DNA of 64,000 bases from an uncultured Lachnospiraceae bacterium (GCA_947628225.1 CANQYY010000004.1:87592-151591); one strand, 5' to 3'. Positions 26,514 through 36,008 are shown, counted from the first letter of the stretch. Notes: a model not told the origin generated them from the sequence alone. Translations and numbers: made by a program.

Positions 26514-28028
26514 ATGCATGATTATAATATGGAAAAGCAGCACAAGCTGGGAAAACTCCACGCTCTGGAGCGTATCTGTATGCTCCTTGACGAGGATTCG
26601 TTCCGGGAAATCGGTTCCGGCATAACAAACTTAGAGGATGCCTTTAATATTAAAAAGGGACAATTCCCCTATGACGGGGTAATTACCGGTTACGGAACCA
26701 TCGGCGGCCAGAAAGTGGTGATTTACTCTGAGGACTTTACCGTCATTGGCGGCACCCTGGGCAAACAGCACGGTTTTAAGATTGCCAACGCCATAAAAAT
26801 GGCGATTGAAAGCCGCTGTCCGGTTATCGGCATTAACGATTCCGGCGGCGCCCGTATTCAGGAGGGCGTCAACGCTCTGGCAGGATACGGGGAAATCTTT
26901 TATTATAATACGATGGCTTCCGGCTACATCCCGCAGATTTCGATTATTGCCGGAAACTGCGCCGGAGGAGCCGTATACTCTCCCGGTATTACCGATTTTA
27001 TTTTTGTCATCGATGACATCAGTCAGATGTTTGTCACGGGCCCAAAGGTTATCAAGAGCGTAACCAATGAAGATATTACGGCAGACGCTCTCGGCGGCGC
27101 CAGCGTCCACGCTTCCCAAAGCGGCGTAGCCCATTTTCATATGCCGGGGGAAAGGGAATGCTTTAAAAAGGTAAGGGAATTGATTTCCATTATCCCCCCC
27201 TGTTATCAGGACGGATATATTCACACCTCCTCGCCGGAGCTCGTAAAATATAATGATGATTTAACATTTAACGAAGACCTTGCCCATATTATTCCGGAGC
27301 AGAGTAACCAGAGTTATGATATCCATGACGTTATAGCTGGGATTGTAGATGAAGGCTCTTTCCTTGAGGTGCAGGAAGAATTTGCCCGCAATGTCGTAGT
27401 GGGCTTTGGGCGGATCAAGGGAGTCGCTATCGGCATAATTGCCGACCAGCCGAAATTTATGGCAGGAGTTTTGGACTGTGATTCTTCGGACAAGGCGGCG
27501 CGGTTTATCCGTTATTGCGACGCTTTTAACCTCCCGATTCTTACTCTCACCGACGTACCGGGCTTTTTACCGGGAAAGGAGCAGGAATATAAGGGTATTA
27601 TCCGCCACGGGGCAAAACTTCTCTATGCGTATTCCGAGGCGACTACGATTAAAATTAATATTATCCTGAGAAAGGCGTATGGCGGCGCTTATATCGCCAT
27701 GAGCAGCAAACACCTGCGGGCTGATTTTGTATACGCCTGGCCAACGGCGGAAATTGCCGTTATGGGGGCGGAGGGAGCCGCCGATATCCTTTATGGCAAG
27801 AAAATGAAGGATATGTCCCCGGAAGAAAAAGCCGCTTTCCGTCAGGAAAAAATTGAGGAATACAATGAAAAATTTATGAATCCAAGTATTGCCGCCATGA
27901 ACGGCTATGTGGATGAGATTATCAAGCCCGAGGCAACAAGAGAACGCATTTATGGCGACATTTTAATTCTCTCTGACAAGCGGGCTCTGGATGGCGTCCA
28001 TAAAAAACACGGAAATATTCCGCTGTAG
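26514..28028 (+). CDS. Acyl-CoA carboxyltransferase beta-type subunit (PccB/MmdA family)
   Basis: 504 residues, normal for propionyl/methylmalonyl/glutaconyl-CoA carboxyltransferases. GGAGAATTAAAA precedes ATG. Two crotonase-like halves: N-half with NDSGGARIQEG and the oxyanion loop GNCAGGAVYSPG, C-half with LTDVPGFLPG, KAYGGAYIAM and AVMGAEGAADILY. The first ~10 residues are shorter than in PccB. It moves a carboxyl group between biotin and an acyl-CoA. No biotin carrier, biotin carboxylase or membrane decarboxylase subunit gene is adjacent, so the physiological substrate is open. Not linked to polysaccharide synthesis. Confidence 0.88.
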   Translation: MHDYNMEKQHKLGKLHALERICMLLDEDSFREIGSGITNLEDAFNIKKGQFPYDGVITGYGTIGGQKVVIYSEDFTVIGGTLGKQHGFKIANAIKMAIESRCPVIGINDSGGARIQEGVNALAGYGEIFYYNTMASGYIPQISIIAGNCAGGAVYSPGITDFIFVIDDISQMFVTGPKVIKSVTNEDITADALGGASVHASQSGVAHFHMPGERECFKKVRELISIIPPCYQDGYIHTSSPELVKYNDDLTFNEDLAHIIPEQSNQSYDIHDVIAGIVDEGSFLEVQEEFARNVVVGFGRIKGVAIGIIADQPKFMAGVLDCDSSDKAARFIRYCDAFNLPILTLTDVPGFLPGKEQEYKGIIRHGAKLLYAYSEATTIKINIILRKAYGGAYIAMSSKHLRADFVYAWPTAEIAVMGAEGAADILYGKKMKDMSPEEKAAFRQEKIEEYNEKFMNPSIAAMNGYVDEIIKPEATRERIYGDILILSDKRALDGVHKKHGNIPL

Positions 28029-28071
28029 GCGCAGTCAATCATTTCCCCTTATGAGCATCAAAGAAATCATT

Positions 28072-28104
28072 AAAAAAGAGAACCCCGGATGGTTCTCTTT
28101 TTTT
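28072..28104. terminator. Bidirectional Rho-independent terminator
   Basis: Arms around 28078-28084 (GAGAACC) and 28091-28097 (GGTTCTC), extended by A- and T-runs, loop CCGGAT; a T-run follows on the plus strand and an equivalent one on the minus strand. It ends both the carboxyltransferase gene and the leuA operon, which converge here. Confidence 0.9.
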
Positions 28105-28139
28105 CGTCTGCTATGAATTTATGAGATCCTATCCGGCTC

Positions 28140-29813
28140 CTACTCTTCAACCAATCGGTTTACCGCGCTGAAAAGGGCGCGGATCGAGGCGCGGGTAATA
28201 TTGGAGCTGATACCTACTCCGTAAGTAACCCTGCCCTGTTTTTCCTCCAGCAGATGGATATACGCGGCCGCCTGCGCATTGGAGCCCTGCTGCAGGGCAT
28301 GCTCTGAATAATCTAACACCTTTAATGACATTCCCAACTCCTGCTGCAATCCGCGCTGCACCGCATCGATCGGCCCGTTTCCGTCAACCTCAAACGTCTT
28401 TTCCACACCGTGATCCGTATAGACCACATGAACTCTTGTGTCAAATTCATCGTCCACTTCCTCCGGCAAATCCTCTGCCTTCAGCTTTCTGAAGTGGTAG
28501 GGCTCCTTTTTATCAATATAATGCGCCTTAAATTCTTTCATAATCTGCTCCGGCGCCACTTCGCCCTGCCGTTCGCTGATAACCTGAATCACATCGGCAA
28601 ACTCCTTGTGCATCCCCTTGGGCAGCTTAAAACCATAATAGGTATCCAGTACAAATGCCACGCCGCCCTTACCGGACTGGCTGTTAATACGGACAATAGG
28701 CTCATACTCTCTTCCCACATCGCCCGGATCAATCGGCAGATACGGCACTTCCCAGTAAGACTGGTTTCTCTCTGCCATGGCATGAATCCCCTTGTTAATG
28801 GCATCCTGATGAGAACCGGAAAAAGCAGTAAAAACCAGTTTCCCCGCATAAGGATGACGCATATCCAGTTTCATTTTATTGCAGCGTTCCCACACATCAA
28901 TAATTTCATTCACATTTTCCAGGTTCAGATTAGGATTAATCCCCTGAGAAAACATATTATAGGCTATATTTAAGACATCGACATTTCCGGTACGTTCCCC
29001 ATTCCCAAACAGGGTTCCCTCCACCCGGTCGCAGCCGGCAAGCATCGCCAGCTCCGAAGCGGCCACCGCCGTTCCCCTGTCGTTATGGGGATGAATGCTG
29101 ACAATTACCCGCTCTCTGTCGGTAAAGTTCCGAACCATCCACTCGATCTGATCCGCATATACATTCGGCGTCGTCATTTCCACTGTGGAAGGCAGGTTAA
29201 TAATAACCGGCTTTTCTTTTGAAGCGCCCCACTCATCCATTACTGCCTCGCAAACCTCCAATGCGTATGGCAGCTCCGTTCCGGTAAAACTCTCCGGAGA
29301 GTACTCCAGAATAACTTCTCCGGGGAAATCCTTCTGGTACTTCTTTACCATTTTAGTGCCTTCAATAGCAATCTGCTTGATTTCCTCCTTCGACATATGG
29401 AAAACCACATCCCTTTGCAGAGTAGAGGTGGAATTGTAAATATGCACGATTGCCCTTTTTATTCCTTTCAGGGATTCAAAAGTCCGTTCAATCAAATGAT
29501 CCCGGCACTGGGTCAGTACCTGGACAGTCACATCATCCGGAATCATATTTCTCTCTGCCAACTGCCGTAAAAAGTCATATTCCAACTGGGAGGCGCTGGG
29601 AAATCCAATCTCTATTTCCTTAAATCCTAATTTAACTAACAAGTTGAAAAATTCAATTTTCTCCTCTACTACCATCGGCTCAATCAGCGCCTGATTTCCA
29701 TCCCGCAAATCCACGCTGCACCAGATTGGCGCCTTCTTAATCTCCTTATCCGGCCAGGTGCGGTCCGGCAGATCCACTACCGGCACTCTGTGATATCTTT
29801 TATAATTCAGCAT
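28140..29813 (-). CDS. leuA: 2-isopropylmalate synthase, long form
   Basis: 557 residues, typical of the long LeuA form. Condenses acetyl-CoA with 2-oxoisovalerate, the first step of leucine synthesis. DRE-TIM barrel with WCSVDLRDGNQAL, metal-binding SIHPHNDRGTAV and GCDRVEGTLFGNGERTGN; a C-terminal allosteric domain (about 440-557, leucine feedback) ends ITRASIRALFSAVNRL. AGGAGG precedes ATG. It follows cdaR by 37 bases with no promoter, T-box or terminator visible between, suggesting read-through from the cda operon. No leuB/C/D nearby. Confidence 0.93.
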   Translation of the reverse strand: MLNYKRYHRVPVVDLPDRTWPDKEIKKAPIWCSVDLRDGNQALIEPMVVEEKIEFFNLLVKLGFKEIEIGFPSASQLEYDFLRQLAERNMIPDDVTVQVLTQCRDHLIERTFESLKGIKRAIVHIYNSTSTLQRDVVFHMSKEEIKQIAIEGTKMVKKYQKDFPGEVILEYSPESFTGTELPYALEVCEAVMDEWGASKEKPVIINLPSTVEMTTPNVYADQIEWMVRNFTDRERVIVSIHPHNDRGTAVAASELAMLAGCDRVEGTLFGNGERTGNVDVLNIAYNMFSQGINPNLNLENVNEIIDVWERCNKMKLDMRHPYAGKLVFTAFSGSHQDAINKGIHAMAERNQSYWEVPYLPIDPGDVGREYEPIVRINSQSGKGGVAFVLDTYYGFKLPKGMHKEFADVIQVISERQGEVAPEQIMKEFKAHYIDKKEPYHFRKLKAEDLPEEVDDEFDTRVHVVYTDHGVEKTFEVDGNGPIDAVQRGLQQELGMSLKVLDYSEHALQQGSNAQAAAYIHLLEEKQGRVTYGVGISSNITRASIRALFSAVNRLVEE

Positions 29814-29850
29814 CTCTTTTCCTCCTGATCTTTCTATCTCTTTTGTCCCG

Positions 29851-31152
29851 TTACTCTAAAGCCCCGCCGGTCGGTTTTGGCGTCGCCGCCGGAGTTTCAG
29901 CCGGCTCGGCAGTATTACTCCCTCCCGGTTCCTGAGATTTCAAAATAACTTTAATCTTGATTTTATTTTTTAATTTTACCGAAGCCGGCAGGCTGAAATG
30001 AACATCCAGCAAATGAGTGCCCGCTCCCAGACCCGACAGGTCGACATAGGCTCCCAAATCAGGAAGCGATATATCGGTAAGTTTTTCTTCCTCTCCTAAC
30101 AGGGTAACCGGGAATATTGTATAAGTATCTTCAAATTCCATCGTATAGTTCGGCGGTAAATTTCTGACCGCAATATCCGTAGCAGTCACCGCAAAGGTTC
30201 GCCTGCCGTTTTTCTCAATTTCACATCGGACAGAAACGGTATCCACATCATCCACAATGGTAAGATCCGGCGGAAGATATTCCGACAGCGCGATCTCTTT
30301 TTCCACATTCTTTTTTGCTCCCGCTATATTAATGGGGATCCGGATGGAAATTTCCTTATCCAGCGCCTCGGCAGAACCGGAAACCCGTATTTTCTCCGGC
30401 TTATAATCGGTCTGTACCAGACGGTATCCTGCCGCCGGGGTCCCTTCCGTTTCCACATGGACCGGTACCAGCTTGGTGGCAAGCACCTCCGTAGAAACCC
30501 GGATCCGATTATTACTGAAAGTAACATTGGCGCTGTCCAGCGCTTCGCCCTCCTCGTCATATAAAATCGGGCTGTATTCATTTTCAAAATCTTCGCTTTC
30601 GCCATTCAGGATAACCATAACTCCCACATGGTCAATTTGTTTAAACTTGGATTCTCCGCAGGACACCTCCACAATATTCGGACGCGCCACCATTTCTCCC
30701 AGCACATAATTTTCGCTCAGTTCCCCCTGATACTGAACCTCCACCTTGAATTTCCGGGTCACGCGCTTTTCCAGTTTTACCTTCAGGACAGCATTCCCGC
30801 AGTCCAGCTCGACATTGGATTTGGAAGTTTTGTTCAGCTTGACATCAATACTTACGGCATTGACCTTGGACAACTGGCTGAGATCTGCCGTCGCCGTAAA
30901 GTCCCCTTCCGTAAGCCTCTCCACAAAACTTCTCTTCCCCTTTACCGTAACATCGACCTTATCGCCGTCCTCTATCTCATACACCTGGTTGGCAGAGGTA
31001 ATAACATTTTCATTCAAAATCTGTACCGGTATATCATAAAAAGTCATAGAGGTAATCGGGTCTGTCAGATTAATAATAACCAGCCAGAACAGAAAGGCTG
31101 CAATCAGCGATATAATTTTTAAAACAAGATTACTCAATATCTTATTTTTCAT
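29851..31152 (-). CDS. cdaR: CdaR, YbbR-domain regulator of the diadenylate cyclase
   Basis: 433 residues: one N-terminal membrane helix (about 9-28, LKIISLIAAFLFWLVIINL) and then an extracytoplasmic part with about four YbbR repeats (for example VSGSAEALDKE, ITSANQVYEIEDGDKVDVTVKGKRSF). A proline/threonine-rich end. CdaR binds CdaA and changes c-di-AMP production. Starts within the last codons of cdaA (11-base overlap). In many Firmicutes glmM follows; here leuA does. Confidence 0.9.
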   Translation of the reverse strand: MKNKILSNLVLKIISLIAAFLFWLVIINLTDPITSMTFYDIPVQILNENVITSANQVYEIEDGDKVDVTVKGKRSFVERLTEGDFTATADLSQLSKVNAVSIDVKLNKTSKSNVELDCGNAVLKVKLEKRVTRKFKVEVQYQGELSENYVLGEMVARPNIVEVSCGESKFKQIDHVGVMVILNGESEDFENEYSPILYDEEGEALDSANVTFSNNRIRVSTEVLATKLVPVHVETEGTPAAGYRLVQTDYKPEKIRVSGSAEALDKEISIRIPINIAGAKKNVEKEIALSEYLPPDLTIVDDVDTVSVRCEIEKNGRRTFAVTATDIAVRNLPPNYTMEFEDTYTIFPVTLLGEEEKLTDISLPDLGAYVDLSGLGAGTHLLDVHFSLPASVKLKNKIKIKVILKSQEPGGSNTAEPAETPAATPKPTGGALE

Positions 31153-32011
31153 GTTTCCGCCTTCCCTTCCACCATTTTTTTCTCCTGTCGTCCGGATTTC
31201 TCTTCGCCGCCTCCATCAAACGAATCAGCAGCGTATCGGCATCAATCTTCCGATATAGCTTTCCGTCGCACGCCAACGATACAAAACCGGTTTCCTCCGA
31301 CACGATAACCGTCAGCGAATCCGAAACCTCACTGATCCCCATCCCCGCACGGTGTCTGGTGCCCAATTCCTTACTGACCTCTAAATTATTGGACAGCGGC
31401 AGATAACAGGTCGCCGCCACAATCCGGTTGTCACGGAGTAAAACAGCGCCGTCATGGAGCGGGGTATTATGTTCAAAAATATTAATTAACAGCTGGCTGC
31501 TGATTTCCGAGTCGATCGGAATGCCGGTGCGCTCATATTCCCGGCACTGGATATTGCGCTCGATGACGATCAAGGCGCCGGTTTTTACCTTCGCCATATC
31601 ATACACGGCTTTGATAATTGCCTGTATGCTCTTCTCGGAATACCGCTCATTCCTTGCCTTCTGATTATCAAAGGCGGTCAGGCTTCCCAATATATTTTTC
31701 CGTCCGAGCTGTTCCAATGCCCCCCGTAATTCCGGCTGGAATATTACGATTAACGCCATAATTCCTACCACCATTGCATTCCGGAACACCCATAGGACTA
31801 CATTCATTTCCAAAATCACAGCCGCTAAAAATATCAGCCCAAGCAGCGTCATACCCTTTAGCAGCATCCAGGCTCTTGTGTCCTTGATCCATAGGATAAT
31901 ATGATAAAAGGCATAGGCAATGATAATGATTTCCAAAATATCGGTAATGGTAAATTCCGGTATGGAAAGCCATACCACATAATTTTTAAAAAAACTTATA
32001 ATAGTATCCAT
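31142..32011 (-). CDS. cdaA: Diadenylate cyclase CdaA (c-di-AMP synthase)
   Basis: 289 residues from ATG at 32009-32011, preceded by GGAG; the ATG at 32023 has no usable site. Three membrane helices in the first ~100 residues, then a DAC domain with the two ATP-binding signatures HDGAVLLRDNRI and GTRHRAGMGISE, and a regular core VIVSEETGFVSLACDGKL. Makes c-di-AMP from two ATP, controlling potassium transport and wall homeostasis. Immediately followed by cdaR. Upstream neighbours are two uncharacterised membrane protein genes in the same operon. Confidence 0.95.
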   Translation of the reverse strand: MDTIISFFKNYVVWLSIPEFTITDILEIIIIAYAFYHIILWIKDTRAWMLLKGMTLLGLIFLAAVILEMNVVLWVFRNAMVVGIMALIVIFQPELRGALEQLGRKNILGSLTAFDNQKARNERYSEKSIQAIIKAVYDMAKVKTGALIVIERNIQCREYERTGIPIDSEISSQLLINIFEHNTPLHDGAVLLRDNRIVAATCYLPLSNNLEVSKELGTRHRAGMGISEVSDSLTVIVSEETGFVSLACDGKLYRKIDADTLLIRLMEAAKRNPDDRRKKWWKGRRKHEK

Positions 32012-32032
32012 ACGATTCTCCATCCTTGCTAT

Positions 32033-33055
32033 TTACTGGGAAATATCCGATTCTGCTTCCTTTTCTTCCTGTTCCTCCTTCAGGGCCTTCTCTAATTCCT
32101 CTCTTAAATCAAAGCTGTCCTCTTCTTCCTCCGGTACGATTTGCGTTACCGTCCGGTCGCCGGCTGTCACCTTAAACTTAGGGATTGCCGTCACATAGTA
32201 ATAATACTCGGCATCCTCAAATTGCAGCTTTCTTGTTCCATGATAATCTAATGTCATATGGAAAAATTGGATGACATAGGCAAGCAGCATGGAAACCATC
32301 ACCTGTAAAAGCAGCAAAAGAAGATTTAATTCCAACTCCCAAATAATATTACTTAAAAGCTCCACCGCCATCAAAAAAATCGCGCCCACGAGAATTGCCG
32401 TCTGAGCCCCATGCTTAAACCGGCTCCTCCGAATGACATAAATACAGAAAAAACAAAGGCAAAAGGACACTAACGTAACAGGCAGTAAAGGATTTTTTAT
32501 ACAATAATCAATCAGATACCGCAGCGGTTCAAGGACATTTTCCACATTTCCGCTTTTCGTGACCGCCATGGCATACTCCTGTACGCCGCTTATCATAAAC
32601 TGGAGAAGAATACCCATAATAAGCGCCGGCAGCAATATCGGAGAAACAAACAGGGCGGCCACGATGGGAACTGCATAACCAATATGCACCGCCGTCAGCA
32701 GCGGAACCGCAAATATCAGAACATATTGCTTTTGTCCCAGTCTTCCAAACAGCAGAAAATATATAAGGATCGTAAGCAAAATAACAAAAGCGAGAATCGG
32801 GGAAACCTGCGCCGCCTCCACGCAAATGACAAACAGAATGCCAATAGCCGAAATGACATCCGGTGTCACAGCGCAAACAAGAGAAATAGCGAGCAGCATC
32901 CAAAAATTTTCAAGCCCCGGAGCATAGTCTAACTGCCCGGTTATGACCAAAAGAGCCGCCAGCGCGACAAACAGCTTGAGAACCCCTCTTACCGTACGGT
33001 AATACTTTTCGTAAAAATTCTTGATCCTGTTCTTCAAAACAAGCAGTGTCATCAT
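32033..33055 (-). CDS. Polytopic membrane protein of unknown function, cda operon
   Basis: 340 residues with about eight to nine hydrophobic helices between ~25 and 270 and a long acidic cytoplasmic tail (EEEEDSFDLREELEKAL, then Glu/Lys-rich). No motif I recognise. It starts in an ATGA overlap with the gene upstream and is 22 bases from cdaA, so it is translated together with the cyclase. The tail suggests interaction rather than catalysis. A role in wall or osmotic homeostasis would fit but is only guilt by association. Confidence 0.8.
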   Translation of the reverse strand: MMTLLVLKNRIKNFYEKYYRTVRGVLKLFVALAALLVITGQLDYAPGLENFWMLLAISLVCAVTPDVISAIGILFVICVEAAQVSPILAFVILLTILIYFLLFGRLGQKQYVLIFAVPLLTAVHIGYAVPIVAALFVSPILLPALIMGILLQFMISGVQEYAMAVTKSGNVENVLEPLRYLIDYCIKNPLLPVTLVSFCLCFFCIYVIRRSRFKHGAQTAILVGAIFLMAVELLSNIIWELELNLLLLLLQVMVSMLLAYVIQFFHMTLDYHGTRKLQFEDAEYYYYVTAIPKFKVTAGDRTVTQIVPEEEEDSFDLREELEKALKEEQEEKEAESDISQ

Positions 33056-33468
33056 AGGGCATTATCCTCCTGTCCCTGTTCTTCCCTCTCATACAAATCC
33101 AGCAATTCATTCAGCGTCACAAAATACTCTTTTACCCGTATTTTTGACTCCTCATATTTTTGCGAGGAGATTCGGCAGGTAATAAAAACAGCCAGAGCCT
33201 CCAATGCCAAAAAAACAGCTCCGCCCACAAGGGCATAGGTGCGGTATGGCAATATGAGGGCGTTTGTCATCACATACTCCAGATGATATAAAATCACAAG
33301 GCATAAAGCCAGACCGCTCGAAACAGCAACAGAGAGTGTCGTCCGGATCACCTGAAGGCGCACATAATCCATTTTCATAAATTTTGTCCGCTCCAAATCT
33401 ATGCTGCCCTGACCCTTTTCATAATCCGACAGACGAATCATTTTTTTTATTTTCTCTTCACTCAGCAA
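33052..33468 (-). CDS. Small two-helix membrane protein of unknown function, first gene of the cda operon
   Basis: 138 residues from a TTG start (33466-33468), chosen because GGGAGG lies 7 bases upstream and the promoter 33491-33519 ends before it; the ATG at 33537 lies upstream of that promoter. Soluble basic N-terminus (~1-45), two hydrophobic helices (about 48-66 and 78-97), and a charged C-terminal helix (RVKEYFVTLNELLDLYERE). No family recognised. Overlaps the next gene by ATGA. Confidence 0.75.
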   Translation of the reverse strand: MLSEEKIKKMIRLSDYEKGQGSIDLERTKFMKMDYVRLQVIRTTLSVAVSSGLALCLVILYHLEYVMTNALILPYRTYALVGGAVFLALEALAVFITCRISSQKYEESKIRVKEYFVTLNELLDLYEREEQGQEDNAL

Positions 33469-33490
33469 AGCAGCACCTCCCATTATTTTT

Positions 33491-33519
33491 AGTATAACAC
33501 AAACAAAACGCAATATCAA
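33491..33519 (-). promoter_or_regulatory. Sigma-A promoter for the cdaA operon
   Basis: Minus strand TTGATA (33514-33519) and TATACT (33491-33496), 17-base spacing. The start of transcription near 33484 leaves a very short leader before the TTG start at 33468. Confidence 0.75.
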
Positions 33520-33547
33520 AGTAAAATCCAATCGCATTTATGCCGGA

Positions 33548-33580
33548 TAAAAAGACGCCGATCGTTTAAAACCGGCGCCT
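33548..33580 (-). terminator. Rho-independent terminator of the BspA-like gene
   Basis: On the minus transcript, AGGCGCCG and CGGCGTCT (one G-U pair) form a GC-rich stem around a loop of about 11 bases and are followed by TTTTTATCC. It lies 55 bases after the BspA-like stop and ahead of the cda promoter, isolating the two units. Confidence 0.8.
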
Positions 33581-33635
33581 TTCTTTCTGCAATATATTTT
33601 TCCTCATTACTCAATGAGTTCTTTCTGTTTCCTTT

Positions 33636-36008
33636 TTACGGTTCAGGCTCATATTTAGCCTCGATTAGCATACGCTCATACTGCCAGCCAAACCCGTAGG
33701 TTTTTTCTGTTGTGATAATATGTCCGGTACCGGCATTAGCCCAGCCGACAAATTTATACCCGCTTCTCGGTTCCGGAGCGGTCATCACATACTTATAATC
33801 CGCATCAATGACCATATGCGTATCCGCATATTTGGCGCCCTGAAAACCAACGCTCATAGTCAGATCCGCCCTGAACCAAACGCCCCAGGCAACGCGGGGC
33901 CTGTAGTTTTCACCGGCTGCCTTATATTCAGGGAGCAGATCGTATGGCGGCTCAGTCTGGCAATGGGTTGCCGCCCACTGATTTGTCCAGTATGGCGCAT
34001 GGATATGGCAATCCAGACATACGGCAGTCATATAATCGGACGTAGACCAGTTATGTCCCTTACCGGCAGGGGATTCCAAATATTCTTTCTTACCGCAGTC
34101 CCTACATTCTCTATAGTTGAGATACCCCAGACAAGCATTCTGATACTGCTCTACTACTTCTCCGAAATTATGGGCAGTGCTGGCAGGAATCGTCCTGGTC
34201 CTCCGCTCATGGCAGACGCTGCATTCTACCGTTTCTTTCCCATCCTCTTCGCAACTAGCCTCTTTAATGACAGCAATCCGCTCATATTTGTGTCCGGTAT
34301 ACATAATCGCCCTGCTCTTGCGGGTTTCTGTACAGCCCTCCCTCTTGCAGTGGATGGATTCCCAGCCGACCGTTGTACAGGTGACAGGTATATCTACCGT
34401 ATACTCTGTATCAAAGATATGGCCGCCTAAGGAATTAATCGGCTTCGTTTCCCTCTTGCCGCAGTAGTGACAGGTTCTGGCTTCATAGCCCGGCATAGTA
34501 CAGGCAGGCTGTCTTTCTGTTTTCCATTCGCTCCAGCTGTGCCCCGTCATCGGAATCACAGTTACCCCTTCTCTGGCGGAACACCCTTCATTCCGGCAAT
34601 GCTTGGACTTGAAGCCGTTTTTGGTACAGGTTGCCGGCTCATCTATGATATAGTCCTCCGTAAAATCGTGTCCCAGCGCCTGTTCTGTGTAGTGGAAGAA
34701 TACCTGACCGCACACAGAGCAATGAAAATACTGCTGCCCTCTTTGCGTACAGGTTGCCTTTACCTCTTCATCTTTGACTAATGTATGTTCCAGCGCTTTG
34801 ATCTGTTTGGTTTCCTTCTTGCCGCATTTCATGCAGATTCTTTCTTCCATTCCTCCGGCGCGGCAGGAAGTCTGGTATTTCACATACCATCCTCCAAAAG
34901 CATGGTCCTCCGTTTTGGCAATAATCTGCGTTTCCCTTTCTCCGCATACGGTACAGCTTCTCTCTTGCAGGCCGGTTTCGGCGCAGCTTGCTTCTCTGGT
35001 CACTTTCCATTCATTCATCTTATGCGGCAGCATCCTGCCCGTCGCGCGGGTATCGGTTTCTTCGCAGCGGTCGCATTTTGCTGTTTCTGTGCCTTCTGCC
35101 GTACAGGTGGCGTCCTGATTATCGATATACTTGGTAAAAGAATGTCCCTTCGCCGGAATAACGCTCGTCTTTTCCTCGCCACAGGAACAAGTGGCTTTTC
35201 GGGTGCCTGCTTTTGTACAGGTCGCTTCCTCTGTCGTTTCCCAGTTCGTGTAGCTGTGTTGGTGCACCTGCGGCGCCGGTTCCTCTGTCGGTGCTGCTGT
35301 CTGCTCCGGCGCTTCTGTCTGCTCCGGCGCTTCTGTCTGTTTCGGTGTTTCTGTCTGCTCCGGCGCTTCTGTCAGTTCCGGCGCTTCCATTTTCTCTTTT
35401 ACCGAAACAGTTTTTACCTTCTTTACTTCCTGAAGCGAAGCTATCGTTACCAAAGTCCCATCCTGGGTCTGGATCTTTACAGCAGCGTTCTGCCCCTTGC
35501 TGCTCAGCAGCTTTGCATAAGCAGGACCGGAATCTTTTGGCACTTCGATCACTGCCTTTTTATTAATTCCTTTCAGGGCATTTTTCCCTACGCTTTTCAA
35601 TTTTTTCGAGGAAATCTTAATTTTATTTAACTTACTGCATCCGGAAAACGCATTGTTCCCAATGGTTGTTAATTCGGAATTCGTAGTTACCTTCTTTAGC
35701 TTTTTATCATTCTTAAATGCCTTGTTCCCGATGCCGGTTACTGTCAGGGTATATCCTTTGCTCTTTATTTTCTTCGGCATTTTTACTGATTTTACCTTTT
35801 TCTTCTTCGCGCCTATAAGAGTAACGGCGCCCTTTTTCCCCTTTACGGAAACAACCTTATAACGGTAACTTCCGCTGGTAATCACCTTTCCCAGAATGTT
35901 CGCCTTAGACGCCGATGCCTGGGTCAGCTCCGATGCCGTGCCCATTCCCGTGCTGATTACCATGGCAAATGCCACAAGTAAGCAGATAAATTTTCTCCGG
36001 ATTTTCAT
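33636..36008 (-). CDS. Secreted BspA-like LRR protein with ten cysteine-pair repeats
   Basis: 790 residues from ATG at 36006-36008 (AGGAG eight bases upstream; the longer frame is leader RNA). Signal peptide 1-~30 (KFICLLVAFAMVISTG). Residues ~60-190 are LRR_5/BspA-type repeats (TVTGIGNKAFKNDKKLKKV, LTTIGNNAFSGCSKLNKI). A TEAPEQ-type linker at ~215-245. Then about ten units of ~45 residues, each with one Cys, Gly and a C-x2-3-C pair ending in ...GH (ATCTKAG, CSCGEEK), which could bind metal or form disulfides. The last ~90 residues contain an InlB-like GYKFVGWANAGTG segment. No LPXTG or membrane anchor is seen. Probably an adhesin-like surface or secreted protein. Confidence 0.85.
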   Translation of the reverse strand: MKIRRKFICLLVAFAMVISTGMGTASELTQASASKANILGKVITSGSYRYKVVSVKGKKGAVTLIGAKKKKVKSVKMPKKIKSKGYTLTVTGIGNKAFKNDKKLKKVTTNSELTTIGNNAFSGCSKLNKIKISSKKLKSVGKNALKGINKKAVIEVPKDSGPAYAKLLSSKGQNAAVKIQTQDGTLVTIASLQEVKKVKTVSVKEKMEAPELTEAPEQTETPKQTEAPEQTEAPEQTAAPTEEPAPQVHQHSYTNWETTEEATCTKAGTRKATCSCGEEKTSVIPAKGHSFTKYIDNQDATCTAEGTETAKCDRCEETDTRATGRMLPHKMNEWKVTREASCAETGLQERSCTVCGERETQIIAKTEDHAFGGWYVKYQTSCRAGGMEERICMKCGKKETKQIKALEHTLVKDEEVKATCTQRGQQYFHCSVCGQVFFHYTEQALGHDFTEDYIIDEPATCTKNGFKSKHCRNEGCSAREGVTVIPMTGHSWSEWKTERQPACTMPGYEARTCHYCGKRETKPINSLGGHIFDTEYTVDIPVTCTTVGWESIHCKREGCTETRKSRAIMYTGHKYERIAVIKEASCEEDGKETVECSVCHERRTRTIPASTAHNFGEVVEQYQNACLGYLNYRECRDCGKKEYLESPAGKGHNWSTSDYMTAVCLDCHIHAPYWTNQWAATHCQTEPPYDLLPEYKAAGENYRPRVAWGVWFRADLTMSVGFQGAKYADTHMVIDADYKYVMTAPEPRSGYKFVGWANAGTGHIITTEKTYGFGWQYERMLIEAKYEPEP
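35282..35395 (-). repeat. Tandem 18-base repeat coding for the TEAPEQ linker
   Basis: About five to six imperfect copies of an 18-base unit (GCTCCGGCGCTTCTGTCT on the plus strand) within the BspA-like gene, coding for six-residue Thr-Glu-Ala-Pro-Glu-Gln units. A slippage-prone spacer that may vary in length between strains. Confidence 0.8.

Noticed and set aside
29814..29850. T-box or leader peptide before leuA
   Set aside because: Only 37 bases separate cdaR and leuA, with a ribosome site and no T-box sequence or terminator.
34785..35630. 281-codon plus-strand open frame rich in Cys, Arg and Phe
   Set aside because: Shadow of the BspA-like repeats on the minus strand; no ribosome site, and composition mirrors the antisense codons.
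33636..36008. LPXTG or sortase anchoring of the BspA-like protein
   Set aside because: The C-terminus ends in Glu/Pro without an LPXTG motif, hydrophobic helix or basic tail.
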